From a virus: a stretch of DNA of 21,572 nucleotides. The stretch is taken from IMG/VR virus record IMGVR_UViG_3300005264_000837, positions 1 to 21,572 of that record, one strand, 5' to 3'. The notes beneath the pieces were generated by a model. That model worked only from the letters and a program-made list of their open reading frames with translations, had not been told where the DNA came from and ran no database searches. The position numbers and the translations under genes are program-made. Below, piece after piece: positions 8,306-16,627 of the stretch (within the stretch, counting starts at the first letter, position 1; each line of letters begins with the position of its first letter).

Positions 8306-8632
8306 ATGTATCAAAAAGAAAAAATAAGAATAATAGATAAATTATACGATTTACCAATTAAGACAGTTGATAAGGGTTATCATAAACATAATAATATTGA
8401 GCATTGGGTTGTTGAATTTGAAAATGGTGTTTCTTTGATTGTGGAATGTCAACATTTTTTAGATAGTAATTATACGACAATGAAAATTGATTCTCACGGC
8501 GTCAAAATTACTGAGAATGAAATGCTAAATTCATTGAATTGGTTTTGGGAATTATTTAATAAAATTGATTCCTTTTCAGCAAGTGACGAAAAGCAAAATA
8601 TTGATGAATTATTGAAGAAATTAAATGATTAA
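8306..8632 (+). CDS. hypothetical protein paired with the glycosyltransferase
   Basis: A 108-aa protein whose ATG begins on the base after the previous stop, and whose end overlaps the glycosyltransferase start by eight bases, so the two are probably co-translated. It shows an N-terminal beta-rich part (KIRIIDKLYDLPIKTV, IEHWVVEFENGVSLIVEC) and a C-terminal helical part rich in Asn, Asp, Glu and Lys. No signal peptide or membrane helix. I do not recognise a family. Together with the next gene it looks like an insertion into the tail module, so it may serve the same sugar-related task. Confidence 0.65.
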   Translation: MYQKEKIRIIDKLYDLPIKTVDKGYHKHNNIEHWVVEFENGVSLIVECQHFLDSNYTTMKIDSHGVKITENEMLNSLNWFWELFNKIDSFSASDEKQNIDELLKKLND

Positions 8633-10043
8633 AAATTTGGTTATTGTTGTCGCGGGTGCGAATTCTTTGCATAATATTTATAAAGATTCCGATAATTATG
8701 TTTTAAAGGTTATTGATTACCGGGAAACTCCTGGCACAAAGTATCCTTTAATATATAATTATTTGGTAAATGATTTATTCGCTCAAGAAAAGCAATACGA
8801 AAATTACTTATTCCTTGATGATGACATAATGTTAATCACAGAAGATATTGACAAAATATTTAACGAAATGGATAAGGGTAACTGGCAAGTTGGAACGCCT
8901 TCATTTAACGCCCAAAATATGCCCCACAACACAATGCAAACTGATAATAATTGTGTAGGACATACGACAAACGCAATGGATATTTGTAGTGTATTTATGA
9001 AACACGATTATTTGTTGCAAGTTTTTGAATCCTTTAAATTGAACAAATCAGGTTATGGCTTGCAAAATTATTGGTACTCAAAAACAGAGGTTGAATTCTT
9101 TGTTTTAGACACCGTACAAGCGATGCACACAAAGCCCAGCAATTACGGCAAAGATTCAATATACAACTTAACAGACGGCGAAGAGGGTGCTTATAATGAG
9201 TATTTGGAAATGTGGGTGCTAATTGAAAAAGAATTTGGCAAGAAAAAAGAAGATCACATTGCAAAATTTATAAAAAAATACTTAAAAAATGTAATTAGTT
9301 TCCCAATTATTTATTGTGATTCGGATAAGGGGAATCTAATAAATTGTATTAAGTCATTGCCTCAAGATAGTCAAATTATTATTGCTGAAACAATACCGTA
9401 TAATGGCGGATGGAGAATTGATATTAAGGACGAAAAAGCGGACGGATCTTTTATTGTTGCTGAAATCCATTATCCAATGTATGATAAAAATGGCAATGAA
9501 AAGAACCTTTTCAATTTTGCCAACGCTCGAAATTTGGTTAAATCTTTAGCCACAAGACCAGTAATTTTTAGCATTGACGCGGACGAACTTTTATTAAACA
9601 GACAACACGAATTGATTAAACAAGAGGCTCTGGAGTTAGCAAATCAAAATGAGTATAATTATGTAAATATTACAAATTCATCAACTTGTAAATATGGCAT
9701 AGATAAAGACAAAACACAACCAATATTTGAAATGGTGGAACAATCAAGAATTTTCAAAAATAAACCTTCAATCAATTGGGTTTTCCCAAACCAAGAACAA
9801 ATCACAGAATTTATTGATGGCAAACACCAGCCAAGAAATGTTAAAAAATCAATAATTAAAATTGATCATACTGGTTATGAGATAGATAAAGAACACCTTT
9901 TGAGAAAATTTGAACGTAACTTTAAGATGTATTTGGATAATATTTCGGAAAATGGTTACGAGGACTACGAACACGCAAAACATTACTTACACAGAGAAGC
10001 AAATAACTATTATAAACTTAAAGAACAAATGAAAGATGAATAA
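8625..10043 (+). CDS. two-domain glycosyltransferase (DUF707-like plus GT2-like)
   Basis: A 472-aa protein with two apparent transferase domains. The N-terminal part (about residues 1-200) has an acidic FLDDDIML motif at 64-70, like the metal-binding aspartates of DUF707-type enzymes. The C-terminal part (about 225-472) looks like a GT2 enzyme: an NFANARN segment near 297-303, the metal/sugar-nucleotide DXD motif in IFSIDADELL (D318-D320), RIFKNKPSINWVFPNQ, then IKIDHTGYE and a basic helical tail, as in GT2 enzymes that decorate cell-surface glycans. No membrane segment is seen, so it is probably cytoplasmic. It could alter the host surface against superinfection or glycosylate virion proteins; its place between tail terminator and tube genes leaves both open. 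Confidence 0.8.
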   Translation: MIKNLVIVVAGANSLHNIYKDSDNYVLKVIDYRETPGTKYPLIYNYLVNDLFAQEKQYENYLFLDDDIMLITEDIDKIFNEMDKGNWQVGTPSFNAQNMPHNTMQTDNNCVGHTTNAMDICSVFMKHDYLLQVFESFKLNKSGYGLQNYWYSKTEVEFFVLDTVQAMHTKPSNYGKDSIYNLTDGEEGAYNEYLEMWVLIEKEFGKKKEDHIAKFIKKYLKNVISFPIIYCDSDKGNLINCIKSLPQDSQIIIAETIPYNGGWRIDIKDEKADGSFIVAEIHYPMYDKNGNEKNLFNFANARNLVKSLATRPVIFSIDADELLLNRQHELIKQEALELANQNEYNYVNITNSSTCKYGIDKDKTQPIFEMVEQSRIFKNKPSINWVFPNQEQITEFIDGKHQPRNVKKSIIKIDHTGYEIDKEHLLRKFERNFKMYLDNISENGYEDYEHAKHYLHREANNYYKLKEQMKDE

Positions 10044-10045
10044 AA

Positions 10046-10630
10046 ATGTCTGACTTTAGAAAAGGTGCGATAGGTGGTGGTAACCTAATTGAATTATTTG
10101 AAATTGCAACAGGTGCATTCACTACTTCTTGGGTTACCTTAGATAAACAAGTGGGGGTAACTTACACGGGACACCCCGCAAGCGGTAACCTAACAATTAC
10201 AGCCGATTCACGGCAAAGAAACGAGGATTTAAACAATTTCCTCGCTGCGAAACTATCAACAACGGTGGTTTCTGTTAATGATGAAATTTACGAAAATGAT
10301 TCAAAAGACACGGTAATCACTGGGTTGGATTCCAGGTCAAGAGACGGAAAAGATTTTGGGTTTATTGCATATATGGCAATATCTACAAATGATGACGGCA
10401 CGACAACAAAACGAGAAGTATTGTATGGTAGGGCTATTCTAGCAGACGGCACGGGTGACAGCTCCACAAGTGCGGGTGCTATAACTCCGATTTCAATAGT
10501 AATCCAAGCTGTTGATCAAGAAGCGGTCACAATCGGCTCGGCTTTATTTGATGCCGATATGGTTACAATTACAACAGGTGTTACCGTTGGACTAACTGAA
10601 TTCGGTGCTATACAATACATGACACCATAA
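10046..10630 (+). CDS. putative major tail tube protein
   Basis: A 194-aa protein in front of the tail assembly chaperone and tape measure genes, the position of the tail tube protein. It is beta-rich, Thr/Ser/Gly/Asp-heavy, with no Cys or Trp clusters, and segments such as VGVTYTGHPASGNLTITAD, GFIAYMAISTNDDGTTTKREVLYGRA and ISIVIQAVDQEAVTIGSALFD fit the strand-loop-strand plan of lambda gpV/SPP1 gp17.1-type tube subunits. These stack as hexamers around the tape measure. No sheath gene precedes it, arguing for a non-contractile tail. No sequence-family match was tested. Confidence 0.65.
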   Translation: MSDFRKGAIGGGNLIELFEIATGAFTTSWVTLDKQVGVTYTGHPASGNLTITADSRQRNEDLNNFLAAKLSTTVVSVNDEIYENDSKDTVITGLDSRSRDGKDFGFIAYMAISTNDDGTTTKREVLYGRAILADGTGDSSTSAGAITPISIVIQAVDQEAVTIGSALFDADMVTITTGVTVGLTEFGAIQYMTP

Positions 10631-10663
10631 ACAAATAATTATTAATTTTTAAAGGGTTGTAAA

Positions 10664-11230
10664 ATGGAGAAAAACCAATTGGAAGTAATCAAAGAATTGA
10701 TTCCAAATTTAGAAGAGTTGATTCTTGAGGGACAGAAAAAAGCAAAAGACGAACAAAACAAAATTGAATCAGATTTTGAAATTGTAGACAATGAAACAAA
10801 ATACAAGGTCAAAACTTTTGAAGTGATAACAGGGAAATTATACACTGATTTAATGGCAATTATTGAGACTTTCCCTATGGAGAAAATCAAAATTGTAATC
10901 AATGAAGAAAAGGTGAAAAACCCTGATATTACAATTACTGAATTAGCTACGATATTACATAAAAAACACAAGTTTTCTATTGCTGATATTTTAGCATTCA
11001 ACAAAGGTGATTTTGTGGATTCTGAATTCATGATAAAGGAAATGATTTATTATTTCAAGTTTTTTCAAGCGATTATAAATCCTTTTGGTTTGACTCCTGA
11101 GCGAAAAGAAAAGATACTTGAGGATATTGTATATGATGGGACGCCAAATGATTTTTGGATGTCACAAAATTACGATTTAATCAAGAAAAAGGTATTATTT
11201 TTTCGTAAAAAACTTAACCCAACAAATTAA
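10664..11230 (+). CDS. tail assembly chaperone, upstream (G-like) product
   Basis: A 188-aa charged helical protein between tail tube and tape measure, where lambda-like phages encode the G and G-T chaperones that keep the tape measure soluble during tail assembly. An AAAGGG site precedes the ATG at about 9 bases. The end of the frame has two homopolymer stretches, T6 (11198-11203) and A6 (11207-11212), just before the stop at 11228-11230, and a long frame with no start codon continues downstream (next entry). This is the expected layout for frameshifted chaperones, supporting the assignment even though the sequence itself is diverged. Confidence 0.65.
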   Translation: MEKNQLEVIKELIPNLEELILEGQKKAKDEQNKIESDFEIVDNETKYKVKTFEVITGKLYTDLMAIIETFPMEKIKIVINEEKVKNPDITITELATILHKKHKFSIADILAFNKGDFVDSEFMIKEMIYYFKFFQAIINPFGLTPERKEKILEDIVYDGTPNDFWMSQNYDLIKKKVLFFRKKLNPTN

Positions 11231-11510
11231 TAAAATTGCATGGCTAAGGCGTACAACTCCGATATACACAATATTAGAGAACGACGCCCAAACCATTGCG
11301 GACCAACGACGCAAAGATAAAAAGTTACCACAGCCCACAATAAGTGGGCTAATTGGTAACGAAATTACAAACAATGAGGCGTTAAGCACTTGTTTAAACT
11401 TATGTGATAATCAAATTGAGCCTGCTTTAAGGTTTTACAATGAATATGATTATTACGACGTAAATTTACTTTACACCCAATTACTCGCTAACTCATATAG
11501 GGTTATATAA
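11211..11510 (+). CDS. tail assembly chaperone, frameshifted downstream (T-like) segment
   Basis: Between the chaperone stop and the tape measure ATG lies a frame open from 11181 to the stop at 11508-11510. Its 109 codons contain no ATG, GTG or TTG, so it cannot start independently by normal rules. It can only be translated by ribosomes leaving the upstream gene by a +1 (equivalently -2) shift in the 11181-11228 window. The A6 run at 11207-11212 (codons AAA AAA) would let tRNA-Lys slip and resume at AAC 11211, giving a fusion of about 281-282 aa; the T6 run at 11198-11203 is an alternative. The segment encodes about 99 residues with a tyrosine-rich end (YNEYDYYDVNLLYTQLL). Known precedents are Mu (-2) and SPP1/PSA (+1) tail chaperones. 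Confidence 0.75.
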   Translation, partial: NLTQQINKIAWLRRTTPIYTILENDAQTIADQRRKDKKLPQPTISGLIGNEITNNEALSTCLNLCDNQIEPALRFYNEYDYYDVNLLYTQLLANSYRVI

Positions 11511-13210
11511 TGCCAGATAAAATAATTGTTCCAATTGAATTTGAAACTAAAAAGAGTGCCGAAAAGGCAGCCAAACAAGCCGAAAAGCAATTCACAGATA
11601 TAAAAATGAATGTTGATGTTGACGCCAACACGTCACAAGCAACAAAAAAAGTCAAGAAATTAGAATCAGAATTAAAGGGAATTGACAGCCCGAAAATAAC
11701 ACCTGAAGTGGATACCGCCCCAGCGGAAAGTGCTTTAAGTGGTTTACAAGACAAGATAACAGACTTTGCGGCTTTGGGTGCCGCTGGTATAGCAGCAGCC
11801 GTTGGTGCTGCAATGGCTGAACTTGTGGCAAGAGGTGGCGAACTTGAGGCAGAATTCAGGAAATTATCGGCACGAACTGGGCGAGTTGGTGAAGATTTAG
11901 ACGTATTAAGAGAAAAAGCCGATTCATTGTTTTTGGCTGGCGTAGGCGAGGATGTTACCGAAGCCGGGAATGCCTTTGCAATGGCAGATCAACAATTGAA
12001 ACAATTTTTAAAAAGTGACGAAGAAATTGAAAAGTTTACAAAATCGGCTGCTGGCATTGCTAATACTTTTGATTTAGAAATTAATGAAGTATTATCAAAG
12101 TCACGTACTTTTATAGCTAACTTTGGGCTTGACGCTGCTGAAGCTGGCGACCTTATAAGTTTGGTTATGAGAGACGCCGCAAACCAATCTGAGGACGTTC
12201 TCGACACTTTATCTGAGTATTCCGTAAAGATGAAAGAAGCCGGGATTAACTCGGAACAATTCACAGGGTTATTAATCAAAGGTGTGCAGGCTGGTGCATG
12301 GAATACGGATAAATTAGCGGATTCCATCCAAGAAACAAGTTTAAGGCTAGAGGGATTTTTGACGTCTGCCTCCTTAACTGGGTTGGTCGACCAAATCGGT
12401 GGGGCTGGTGGTGAAATTGCGGCAGAGTTAGCAACCGTAGCAAAAGAAGCCGAAGCCGGTGAAATTGACACACTTGAATTATTGGGGATTTCAGGAAAAC
12501 GGATAAAAGAAGCGGTTGATTCTGGCGAAATTACAGAAACAATCGGGAGGTCTTTGATTGGGGCTGTTAGTGGTGTCCCTTCAGAGGCTATTGGTTCTGA
12601 GATTTACGGGAAAATGTTTTCAGCACCAATTGACGAAAACGAAATAAAAAAACAAGCCAAACAAGCTGGTCAGTTAATGGCTGATTCTTTAGAGCCAAAA
12701 GGGATTGCGTCAGTCATGCGAATTGTTGACGTTGCAATTAATGATTTAGCAACAACTTTGTCAAGGGCGTTGGCACCTGTTTTTGAGTTGTTGGCTCCGA
12801 TTGTTGCGGCAGTTTATGCGAATATGAAAGTATTATTTACAATAATCGAATGGGTTTTAAAACCTATTGGGTGGCTTGTTGACGGATTCAAATTAATCTA
12901 TGAAGAATTGAAGGTCTTTGAGCCGATTTTAAAAAGTGTTGGTGAGGTTTTTGACCATACCGCGGTTGTGGTTGACGGTGTTTTAATTGAGGCTTTAGAT
13001 GCTGCAAGATTAATATTTAATAGCTTATCAGAGGCAATTTTTGGCAGTGATGAAGAAACAAAAGAGCTTGGCGAAACAATGGAAGGCTCGGCAAGTTGGG
13101 TTGAATCATTTGCAGCCGGCTTAAAGAATGTTACGAAGTGGGTTGGCAATTTCGCAAGTGGTGTTCGTGACTCAATCGAGAATTCAAACAACTTGGCGAC
13201 ATTCAATTGA
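11510..13210 (+). CDS. tape measure protein, N-terminal portion
   Basis: A 566-aa protein following the chaperone genes. It has the hallmarks of a tape measure: an N-terminal coiled-coil stretch rich in Ala/Lys/Glu (about residues 10-55), an Ala/Gly-rich segment (FAALGAAGIAAAVGAAMAEL), a domain with TGRVGEDLDVLREKADSLF and GNAFAMADQQLKQFL, and a membrane-like hydrophobic region near residues 415-470 (LAPIVAAVYANMKVLFTIIEWVLKPIGWLV). The ATG overlaps the chaperone stop (TAATG). It ends in TGA at 13208-13210, exactly where the C-terminal part of a tape measure continues in another frame. Length governs tail length only if the two parts act as one. Confidence 0.85.
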   Translation: MPDKIIVPIEFETKKSAEKAAKQAEKQFTDIKMNVDVDANTSQATKKVKKLESELKGIDSPKITPEVDTAPAESALSGLQDKITDFAALGAAGIAAAVGAAMAELVARGGELEAEFRKLSARTGRVGEDLDVLREKADSLFLAGVGEDVTEAGNAFAMADQQLKQFLKSDEEIEKFTKSAAGIANTFDLEINEVLSKSRTFIANFGLDAAEAGDLISLVMRDAANQSEDVLDTLSEYSVKMKEAGINSEQFTGLLIKGVQAGAWNTDKLADSIQETSLRLEGFLTSASLTGLVDQIGGAGGEIAAELATVAKEAEAGEIDTLELLGISGKRIKEAVDSGEITETIGRSLIGAVSGVPSEAIGSEIYGKMFSAPIDENEIKKQAKQAGQLMADSLEPKGIASVMRIVDVAINDLATTLSRALAPVFELLAPIVAAVYANMKVLFTIIEWVLKPIGWLVDGFKLIYEELKVFEPILKSVGEVFDHTAVVVDGVLIEALDAARLIFNSLSEAIFGSDEETKELGETMEGSASWVESFAAGLKNVTKWVGNFASGVRDSIENSNNLATFN

Positions 13211-14463
13211 GTGAAGGCACGGCAAAGCCTACGGGTGCGATTGGACAAGTATTGCAACCATTAGTAAATGAAACATCGCTCGCAACTTTGGACAAACGTT
13301 TGGAACATTACGCTCAAATGGATATACACCCCGTAATTAGTCCAATGTTAGATATTAAGAAAATCGAACGTGACACGAAAAGTTTGGCAAGTTCTTTCAC
13401 CGATAATTTAGCGGGTTTCCAAGAAAGTTTAACAGGCTTATTTGTTGACGAAGGCAAAGAAAGACGAAAAGCGAATCAAGACGAATTAGAATCCAATGAA
13501 AAGGATTTAAAAAAATCGTTAGGATTGCAGGAAATCAGTTATGAAGAGTACCAAAGTCAATTATCAGAAGTACGAAAAGCTGCAGCCGAAGAAGAAAAAG
13601 CCATTGCGAAAGAAACGGGCGGGGATTTGAGTAAATTGCAAAAAGGAATTGCGGCTGGTTTTGGCTACATGAATACGGTAATGGCTGAACAAATGCAAGA
13701 ATCTTTGCAAGGCACAGGGGGGCTTGTTGATGTTTTCCAAAATTATTTAGATGGAACTGAATACGGTGTTACAAAATGGTCGTATGATATTGGGGACGTG
13801 TTTAATAGTTTAGGAGAATCGGCAGGCGAAATCTTTGCCGTTATGGGTGCTGAAGTTGGTGCTGCAATTGCTAATGGTGAAAATGGTTTCAAAGCACTTG
13901 GGAAAGCCGCGGCAAATATGGCAAGTCAGTTGTTAATGTCAATTGCTCCATTGGTTATCGAATCGGCTTTTTCTTCTTTACCATTCCCATTAGCCTTGGC
14001 AGCCGTTGGGATTGGATTGCCTTTAGTATTTGGACTTTTGGAATCGTTTAAGGGTGCTGAAGAGGGTGTGATTGGTATTGATTCAAATTATAATACAAAA
14101 CCCGGTAAAACGGATAAAATACCATTTCTACTTGCACAAGGCGAGGGCGTTTTGAGTAAATCGGCAGTTGATTCAAGCGGACAAATAGTAAGCAATAAAG
14201 AACTTTTCCAATATGCAAATAAAACGAATCAACCAATGGAAAATTTAGTATTGCAAAGGTTGCAAACAAGCCCACAAAACAATGTATCGGCACAACACGG
14301 TCAAAACAACGCTTTGCAGTTAGAAATTGCAAGATTAAGCAAAGTAAATGCAGAAATGGCAGGGGTTTTAAAAGATGGAATAAATGTAAATTCACATTCT
14401 CATTTGAAAATCACAAAACCAAACAGTATAAAAGTTAAAAAACAAGTTGCATTATATAGGTAA
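13207..14463 (+). CDS. tape measure protein, C-terminal portion in a second frame
   Basis: A 418-aa frame beginning at a TTG that overlaps the upstream stop (TTGA, 13207-13210), with no visible ribosome binding site. It looks like the rest of a tape measure: a charged coiled coil (about residues 75-140), Ala/Gly-rich amphipathic helices, a hydrophobic stretch near 240-275 (LLMSIAPLVIESAF, LALAAVGIGLPLVFGLLES) and the GEGVLSKSAV motif common near tape measure C-termini. One extra T at 13207-13208 would fuse it to the upstream part into 984 aa. It may be made by re-initiation at the overlap, by a -1 shift, or the split may be a sequence error or mutation. The frame is intact, so it is listed as coding. 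Confidence 0.75.
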   Translation: MSEGTAKPTGAIGQVLQPLVNETSLATLDKRLEHYAQMDIHPVISPMLDIKKIERDTKSLASSFTDNLAGFQESLTGLFVDEGKERRKANQDELESNEKDLKKSLGLQEISYEEYQSQLSEVRKAAAEEEKAIAKETGGDLSKLQKGIAAGFGYMNTVMAEQMQESLQGTGGLVDVFQNYLDGTEYGVTKWSYDIGDVFNSLGESAGEIFAVMGAEVGAAIANGENGFKALGKAAANMASQLLMSIAPLVIESAFSSLPFPLALAAVGIGLPLVFGLLESFKGAEEGVIGIDSNYNTKPGKTDKIPFLLAQGEGVLSKSAVDSSGQIVSNKELFQYANKTNQPMENLVLQRLQTSPQNNVSAQHGQNNALQLEIARLSKVNAEMAGVLKDGINVNSHSHLKITKPNSIKVKKQVALYR

Positions 14464-14469
14464 AAAAAT

Positions 14470-14964
14470 ATGAGTGTTCCATATTCAGTAGGTTTTTTCG
14501 GTGCTGATGAAAATTATACAAGCGGTGCGGCTGGGGTTTATAACCCAACGGTTACCGAATTAGGTGTTGAACAAACGGCAAACCCTGACTTCAATTTGTC
14601 GGTTTCTTCGGTTGATGCTTATGGTATGTTTTTATCAAGAGAAGCCGAAGGCGATAACGACACTTTTTTAGATAACACGATGTCAACAATTACAACATAT
14701 AGAGACGGCTTCAAAGTTAGGGTAAAAGCAAAGGCATTTCCTTTGCAGTCCGCCCCGGTGGTATCTTTGGAGAGTTACGCCCCTTTTTTATTGACATTGC
14801 AAAAGCCTTATTTGTGGGTTAGGAGCAATAATTTCCCATTAGGTTTTATAACAACGTCAACAACTCAAGCGGTTGTGGTTTCGGGTTTTGAAACTATAAG
14901 AGTTGGAAGTTTTTATATTTTTGAAATCGATTTGAAATTTGTAAACGCAACAAACACGGGTTAA
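14470..14964 (+). CDS. putative distal tail protein
   Basis: A 164-aa beta-rich protein directly after the tape measure, the usual slot for distal tail (Dit-like) or minor tail proteins that start the tail tip. It contains aromatic, strand-like segments (VPYSVGFFGADENY, LLTLQKPYLWVRSNNFPLGFI, VRVGSFYIFEIDLKFVN) and no membrane helix or catalytic motif. It ends two bases before the next ATG. The exact tail-tip role cannot be settled from the sequence. Confidence 0.55.
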   Translation: MSVPYSVGFFGADENYTSGAAGVYNPTVTELGVEQTANPDFNLSVSSVDAYGMFLSREAEGDNDTFLDNTMSTITTYRDGFKVRVKAKAFPLQSAPVVSLESYAPFLLTLQKPYLWVRSNNFPLGFITTSTTQAVVVSGFETIRVGSFYIFEIDLKFVNATNTG

Positions 14965-14966
14965 TA

Positions 14967-15296
14967 ATGCCATACAATCCAAATTTAGTATATTATAATG
15001 AAATTAGTACCAAAAGAAATTGGTCTTATCGGTTATATTTTATTCCGGCAAGTTCGACGCCTTTGCCGATTGATTTAGTTGCAACCAATTTTGAAACGGA
15101 CGGCATTGTCAAAATGCCTGATTTCATTTTAAGGGATTCGTTAAAAATCAAAGCCGATTACGACGAAGAATTACCTTTGGGCTTGCCATTGGCTGGTGAA
15201 ATGGAAATAAATATGCGACTCGATAGACTTCAGGATCAATCAACTCAAGATTGGTCAGCAATGAGAGAAGATATTGTGCAAGCCACAAATGTTTAG
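14967..15296 (+). CDS. tail tip protein, N-terminal portion
   Basis: A 109-aa product beginning with an aromatic strand-like segment (PNLVYYNEISTKRNWSYRLYFIP) and containing DFILRDSLKIKADYDEELPLGLPLAGEM, which resembles the beginning of tail-tip/hub proteins. The frame stops at TAG 15294-15296, but a different frame overlapping it from 15227 continues for 444 residues after LDIFRATL. Adding one T to the TTT at 15292-15294 would give a single 553-residue protein reading QATNV-LDIFRA. Whether the short form is a real separate protein is uncertain. Confidence 0.6.
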   Translation: MPYNPNLVYYNEISTKRNWSYRLYFIPASSTPLPIDLVATNFETDGIVKMPDFILRDSLKIKADYDEELPLGLPLAGEMEINMRLDRLQDQSTQDWSAMREDIVQATNV

Positions 15297-16627
15297 ATAT
15301 TTTTAGAGCCACTTTGCAAGATGTTACAATTGATTATTTGAAAGAAGTTTGTGATTTATCGGCAAATGAGGACGACATTTCAGGGGTCACTTATTTACGT
15401 TGGGACTATACAAATGCAGACGGCACGCCTTCCACGGCAACAATGCCAGATGTTATTGAGGGTGGATTCGATATAAAGGCTTTATCTTATACCAATTTTG
15501 TGACTGCGGTTCACACGGCGGCGATTAACTTAATTAGTCCATTAACGCGAACAACATGGACAGCCGAAACCGTAAAGGATTCAATGTTGGGTTCATTGGT
15601 TTTATACAAATTAAACACAAGTTATGGATTAAAGGCATTGGTCGGTACGCCTTTGGTTTCTTCTCAAATACGTTTTATATCCAGAATTTTAGACGGCTCT
15701 AAAGAAATTGCAGGGATGTTAACAGCAACCAAGTCCGATAATTCATTTTTTGCTTTTGAGAACGTTTGGGATTTGCTCACAAATTGGTTGCCAAGTTTAT
15801 TTTCAAAAGGTTATTTAAATATTAATTTGACTAAAGGCACTTCAATTATTGCAGAAATTGGTTTTAAGGGTGTTTTTGAGGCAACGGCTGGCAATGCTTA
15901 CGTAATTACAAAAGCCGATATGGTTAACGATGATGTTGAATATACAGAAGGTTTTGAAATTGTAAACGCTGGTTATATTGCCTGTGCTGATATGTCTGAA
16001 AACCAAGGCAACACTTATGAAGTTAAAAATAAATCCTCAAGATGGTCAGATAATAAATTTGAGTACGAGCCTATAGTCCACAATATGATTCCAATGGCAA
16101 TAAAAGGGGTACACAAATCGGGGACGGTGTTTTCGCCCACGGCAAAACATAGATACAAACCCGAATATGATTTAATGCGGGGTTTGTTGTATATGCCAAC
16201 GTCAACAAGTGCCGCAAAAACCCACGACTGGCTTAAATTTGCACTTGGGGACGGTACTTTTATAGAATCGGAGAGTATCACATCATTCTCAGATTTACCA
16301 ACGACACTGCCAGGCCGACGGAAACAATTAAACAACTGGATTGAAGAAAGACACACTTTGTCTGGCTTTGCTTATACACTTGCAAAAGCGGGTTTACAGG
16401 TTTTTGGGAATGAATTTCAAACTCAAATACCTTGTACGTTGCAACTTGAGAAAGCACTGCCAAGGCATTTGGGAGATATATATACAATAGATGTTAATGA
16501 TTTATACCCATTTGATATAACCACAAAGATTGACAGCGATCCAGACAATGCGGTTTTAACAAGTGTCGAATGTGACTTTTACAAACAAGAATCTGAAGCA
16601 ACTTTTTTTATTAGAGGTGATAGATAA
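15251..16627 (+). CDS. tail tip protein, C-terminal portion in a second frame
   Basis: This frame is open from 15227; the first usable start is a TTG at 15251, without a ribosome binding site, giving 458 aa. Its first 15 residues merely re-read the end of the previous gene in another frame and look non-native (MVSNERRYCASHK), so the true protein probably begins around LDIFRATL (15293). The body is beta-rich with aromatic strands and a C-terminal part containing HTLSGFAYTLAKAGLQVFGNEF and IYTIDVNDLYPFDI, similar in feel to tail hub or Tal-type structural domains that end in a beta-sandwich. Likely role: tail-tip hub or receptor-binding platform. Confidence 0.65.
   Translation: MVSNERRYCASHKCLDIFRATLQDVTIDYLKEVCDLSANEDDISGVTYLRWDYTNADGTPSTATMPDVIEGGFDIKALSYTNFVTAVHTAAINLISPLTRTTWTAETVKDSMLGSLVLYKLNTSYGLKALVGTPLVSSQIRFISRILDGSKEIAGMLTATKSDNSFFAFENVWDLLTNWLPSLFSKGYLNINLTKGTSIIAEIGFKGVFEATAGNAYVITKADMVNDDVEYTEGFEIVNAGYIACADMSENQGNTYEVKNKSSRWSDNKFEYEPIVHNMIPMAIKGVHKSGTVFSPTAKHRYKPEYDLMRGLLYMPTSTSAAKTHDWLKFALGDGTFIESESITSFSDLPTTLPGRRKQLNNWIEERHTLSGFAYTLAKAGLQVFGNEFQTQIPCTLQLEKALPRHLGDIYTIDVNDLYPFDITTKIDSDPDNAVLTSVECDFYKQESEATFFIRGDR

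Noticed and set aside
11240-11320. Short frame from ATG 11240 (26 codons) as a separate small gene
   Set aside because: It ends after 26 codons, has no ribosome binding site and runs across the long start-free frame that fits the chaperone fusion better.
11989-12471. Long antisense frame (160 codons) within the tape measure
   Set aside because: It mirrors the codon pattern of the tape measure gene, lacks a ribosome binding site and has Ser/Ala-rich shadow composition; the same holds for other antisense frames in the virion genes.
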